The position numbers and the translations under genes were made by a program. A stretch of 6,906 nucleotides of DNA from Acidobacteriota bacterium. GTDB taxonomy: Bacteria > Acidobacteriota > Terriglobia > Terriglobales > Acidobacteriaceae. The stretch is from contig JAJXXG010000235.1 in the NCBI GenBank assembly GCA_021781255.1, positions 1 to 6,906 of the forward strand. Reading direction: 5' to 3'. This document shows, one piece after another, positions 5,048 through 6,906 of this stretch. Below the pieces are notes generated by a model. It did no database searches, was not told the origin of the DNA, and saw only the letters and a list, made by a program, of their open reading frames with translations. Position 1 is the stretch's first letter; every line of letters starts with the position of its first letter.

Positions 5048-6472
5048 CTACGCGTTCACCGCCATCCCCTCCACCGCCGCAAACGCGTCCAGCATGCTCT
5101 CGGCCAGCGTCGGGTGCGCGTGAATGGTGAACATCATCTCCTCCACCGTGCCTTCCAGCTCCATCACCGCCACCGCCTCGGCAATCAGCTCCGTCGCTTG
5201 TGGCCCCAGGATGTGTACGCCCAGAATCTCCCCGTACTTCGCGTCCGCCACAATCTTCACAAAGCCGTCATGGCTGCCCACAATCGTCGCCTTGGAGTTG
5301 CCCGCAAACGGGAACTTGCCCACCTTCACCGTGTAGCCCTTGTCCTTCGCCTGCGCCTCCGTCAGCCCCACCGAGCCAATCTGCGGCTCGCAATACGTCG
5401 CCCCCGGAATGCGGTCCTTCCGCACCGGCCTGTACGTGCGCCCGGCAATCTTTGTCACCGCCACAATGCCGCTCATGCCGGCCACGTGCGCCAGTTGCGG
5501 CAGCCCGGCCACAATGTCGCCCACGGCATAGACGCCCGGCTCCGCCGTCTCCTGCGCCTCGTTCACCTTCACAAAGCCGCGCTCCAACTCCACGCGCGTC
5601 GTCTCCAGCCCCACGTTCTCCGTCCGCGGAGAGCGCCCCACGGCCACCAGCACCTTCTCGGCTTCCTTCTCCACCGTCTTGCCGTTCGCGCCGGTCCATG
5701 TCACCTTCACGCCCGTCTCGGTCTTCTCAATCTTCTCCACCTTCGCGCCGGTGTTCACGTCGATGCCGCGCTTCTTGAAGAGGCGCGTGAGTTCCTTTGA
5801 AACGTCCTCGTCCTCCACCGGCACAATCCGCGGCAGAAACTCGACGATGGTAATCTCCGCTCCAAAGCTCCTGAAAATCGAGCCAAACTCCACGCCCACC
5901 GCGCCCGCACCAATCACAATCAGCGACTTCGGCGGCGCCGTCACGCTCAGCATCTCGATATTCGTCAAAATGCGCTCATCCGGCGCGAGGCCAAAAATCG
6001 TCTTCGCCTCAGAACCCGTCGCCAGAATCACATTCTTCGCCTTAACCTCGCTTGCCGCGCCTTCGGGCACGTCCGTCAGCGCTACGGTATGCACGCCATC
6101 CTTTGCCGCACCCGTCAGCCGCCCATAGCCAGGAATCACCGTCACCTTGTTCTTCTTCATCAGGAATTCCAGACCCTTGGCGTGCTTGGTCACGATCGCG
6201 CTCTTGCGCTTCTGCACAGCCTCCCAGTTCAGCGCGCGCCCCTCCACGCCGTCGATGCCGTACTCGCCCGCATGCTTCAGGTGATCCCACAGCTCGGCGT
6301 TGAAGAGGAGCGCCTTCGTCGGAATGCAGCCCACATGCAGACACGTCCCGCCCAGCTTCGGCGTCTTCTCAATCAGCGCCACCTTCAGCCCAAGCTGCCC
6401 CGCGCGAATCGCCGCCGTATAACCGCCCGGCCCGCTGCCAATAATCGCCACATCAAAAATCGTCTCTGCCAA
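5048..6472 (-). CDS. lpdA: Dihydrolipoyl dehydrogenase (E3)
   Basis: Flavoenzyme that reoxidises dihydrolipoamide with NAD+ in the pyruvate and 2-oxoglutarate dehydrogenase complexes and the glycine cleavage system. From the chosen start it has 474 residues, typical for Lpd. Visible: FAD site VAIIGSGPGGYTAA (~8-21), redox-active disulfide GGTCLHVGCIPTKALL (Cys44/Cys49), ATGSEA (~151-156), NAD site VIGAGAVGVEFGS (~186-198) and the C-terminal His-Glu dyad HPTLAE (His453, Glu458). The frame is open up to a TTG at 6514, but TTG at 6472 is preferred: it begins AETIFDVAIIGSG, as the family does, and has GGAG 5 nt upstream. No ATG is available nearby, so initiation is on a rare codon. It is the first gene after a divergent intergenic region; the next gene follows after 128 bp. 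Its usual E1/E2 partners are not in the window. Confidence 0.96.
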   Translation of the reverse strand: MAETIFDVAIIGSGPGGYTAAIRAGQLGLKVALIEKTPKLGGTCLHVGCIPTKALLFNAELWDHLKHAGEYGIDGVEGRALNWEAVQKRKSAIVTKHAKGLEFLMKKNKVTVIPGYGRLTGAAKDGVHTVALTDVPEGAASEVKAKNVILATGSEAKTIFGLAPDERILTNIEMLSVTAPPKSLIVIGAGAVGVEFGSIFRSFGAEITIVEFLPRIVPVEDEDVSKELTRLFKKRGIDVNTGAKVEKIEKTETGVKVTWTGANGKTVEKEAEKVLVAVGRSPRTENVGLETTRVELERGFVKVNEAQETAEPGVYAVGDIVAGLPQLAHVAGMSGIVAVTKIAGRTYRPVRKDRIPGATYCEPQIGSVGLTEAQAKDKGYTVKVGKFPFAGNSKATIVGSHDGFVKIVADAKYGEILGVHILGPQATELIAEAVAVMELEGTVEEMMFTIHAHPTLAESMLDAFAAVEGMAVNA

Positions 6473-6473
6473 G

Positions 6474-6507
6474 GGAACTCCGTTCCGGGGCGCTCCCGGA
6501 TGCCGGG
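6474..6507 (-). promoter_or_regulatory. lpdA leader: overlapping hairpins around the ribosome-binding site
   Basis: The Shine-Dalgarno GGAG of lpdA (6478-6481) overlaps a perfect inverted repeat GGAAC-TCC-GTTCC (6474-6486). Directly upstream in the transcript lie TCCGGG-GCGCT-CCCGGA (6484-6500) and CCCGG-ATG-CCGGG (6495-6507). The three stems share bases and so compete. Together with the TTG start this could limit or regulate lpdA translation, but GC-rich leaders also form such stems by chance. Confidence 0.4.
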
Positions 6508-6607
6508 CAAGCAACCCACACCAACCCTACAGTCTAAACGGACATACAATACGCGCTCTGTCCTGCCCACGCCATCCGCGCCCATCACGCAAACATCACC
6601 GAGGAAT

Positions 6608-6637
6608 TTGCCAGTTTCTCCCCCTTCTCACTACACT
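6608..6637 (+). promoter_or_regulatory. Candidate housekeeping promoter of the lipoprotein gene
   Basis: TTGCCA (6608-6613) and TACACT (6632-6637) are separated by 18 nt in an A/T-richer part of the divergent intergenic region, each matching four of six bases of the sigma-70 consensus. Transcription would start near 6644 and leave a ~38-nt leader with the GAGGTG ribosome-binding site at 6670. Position and spacing are plausible; the match is not strong. Confidence 0.35.
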
Positions 6638-6669
6638 TTCAAAAATCGTGCGCAACTCCTGCTCAAGCC

Positions 6670-6675
6670 GAGGTG
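6670..6675 (+). promoter_or_regulatory. Ribosome-binding site deciding the GTG start of the lipoprotein gene
   Basis: GAGGTG ends 6 nt before the GTG at 6682. An in-frame GTG at 6673 lies inside this motif and has no good site of its own, so 6682 is preferred. Confidence 0.6.
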
Positions 6676-6681
6676 TCTGTC

Positions 6682-6906
6682 GTGTTCAAGAAGTCCCTAG
6701 CCCCGTCGCTCCTGTTGCTCTTGCCGGCCCTTCTTGTTTCAGCCTGCGGCGGAGGCAGCACCGGAACATCGACCGGAGGAGGAGGCACGCCACCCCCACC
6801 GTCGGGATCCCACGAGTGGACCTGGGTTGATGGCGCTGACACCATCGACGTGAACCATGGCAATGGCGGTGTCTATGGCACGCTCGGTATCGCTTCCACA
6901 TCCAAC
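6682..6906 (+). CDS. Lipoprotein, probably Kelch / beta-propeller type (3' end outside window)
   Basis: The 75 visible residues begin MFKKSLAPSLLLLLPALLVS and reach a lipobox VSAC with the lipidated Cys at 22, so the protein should be exported, cleaved by signal peptidase II and membrane-anchored. A flexible Gly/Ser/Thr/Pro linker follows (GGGSTGTSTGGGGTPPPPSG, ~23-42). Then comes HEWTWVDGADTIDVNHGNG, followed by GVYGTLGIASTSN. This resembles the opening of Acidobacteriota and myxobacterial Kelch-repeat proteins that read EWTWV-G-...-GVYGT-G. The resemblance is from memory, only one partial repeat is visible, and the catalytic or binding function is unknown. The start is GTG 6682, supported by GAGGTG 6 nt upstream. 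It is transcribed divergently from lpdA. Confidence 0.8.
   Translation, partial: MFKKSLAPSLLLLLPALLVSACGGGSTGTSTGGGGTPPPPSGSHEWTWVDGADTIDVNHGNGGVYGTLGIASTSN

Noticed and set aside
4940..5800. Long plus-strand open frame (286 codons) opposite lpdA
   Set aside because: It is antisense to a certain lpdA, gives a His/Arg/Leu-rich translation with no recognisable motif, and is explained by the strong third-position GC bias of the minus-strand gene.
1..6906. CRISPR array, tRNA, rRNA, transposase or integrase
   Set aside because: No regularly spaced repeats, cloverleaf-like sequences or recombinase motifs were seen on either strand by eye.

Overview
The window is GC-rich, densely packed bacterial chromosome. 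A threonyl-tRNA synthetase of the WQLST type, a Kelch-like lipoprotein opening with 'EWTWV..' and a compact type III polyketide synthase operon together suggest an Acidobacteriota (Terriglobia-like) soil bacterium. That placement is an inference from protein style, not a computed phylogeny.

Layout. Positions 1-577 (+) hold the 3' part of thrS. Tail to tail with it, and overlapping its stop codon by 4 bp, lies a four-gene minus-strand operon (3968 down to 574): a type III polyketide synthase, a class I SAM methyltransferase, an FAD-dependent oxidoreductase and a secreted DUF2147 protein. All internal junctions overlap. Upstream of the operon is a 354-bp non-coding stretch (3969-4322). It contains a 15-nt perfect palindrome directly abutting a decayed second copy of the thrS 3' end (4165-4231), in the same orientation as the real thrS. 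Next come a pyridoxamine-phosphate-oxidase-like flavoprotein (4919-4323, -) and lpdA, dihydrolipoyl dehydrogenase (6472-5048, -). Diverging from lpdA is the start of a lipoprotein gene (6682 to the window edge, +).

How the genes work together. PKS, methyltransferase and flavoprotein match, in kind and order, the logic known from phenolic-lipid clusters such as srsABC of Streptomyces griseus. There the PKS makes an alkylresorcinol or alkylpyrone, which is then methylated and oxidised. Here a periplasmic DUF2147 protein is translationally linked as a fourth member, which would fit a product that ends up in or outside the membrane. thrS and lpdA are housekeeping genes.

The most interesting observation is that the operon is bracketed by the intact thrS 3' end and a diverged thrS 3' remnant in direct orientation, about 3.7 kb apart. 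This suggests the operon arrived as a cassette using the thrS 3' end as its landing site or recombination arm. No integrase or transposase is visible in the window.
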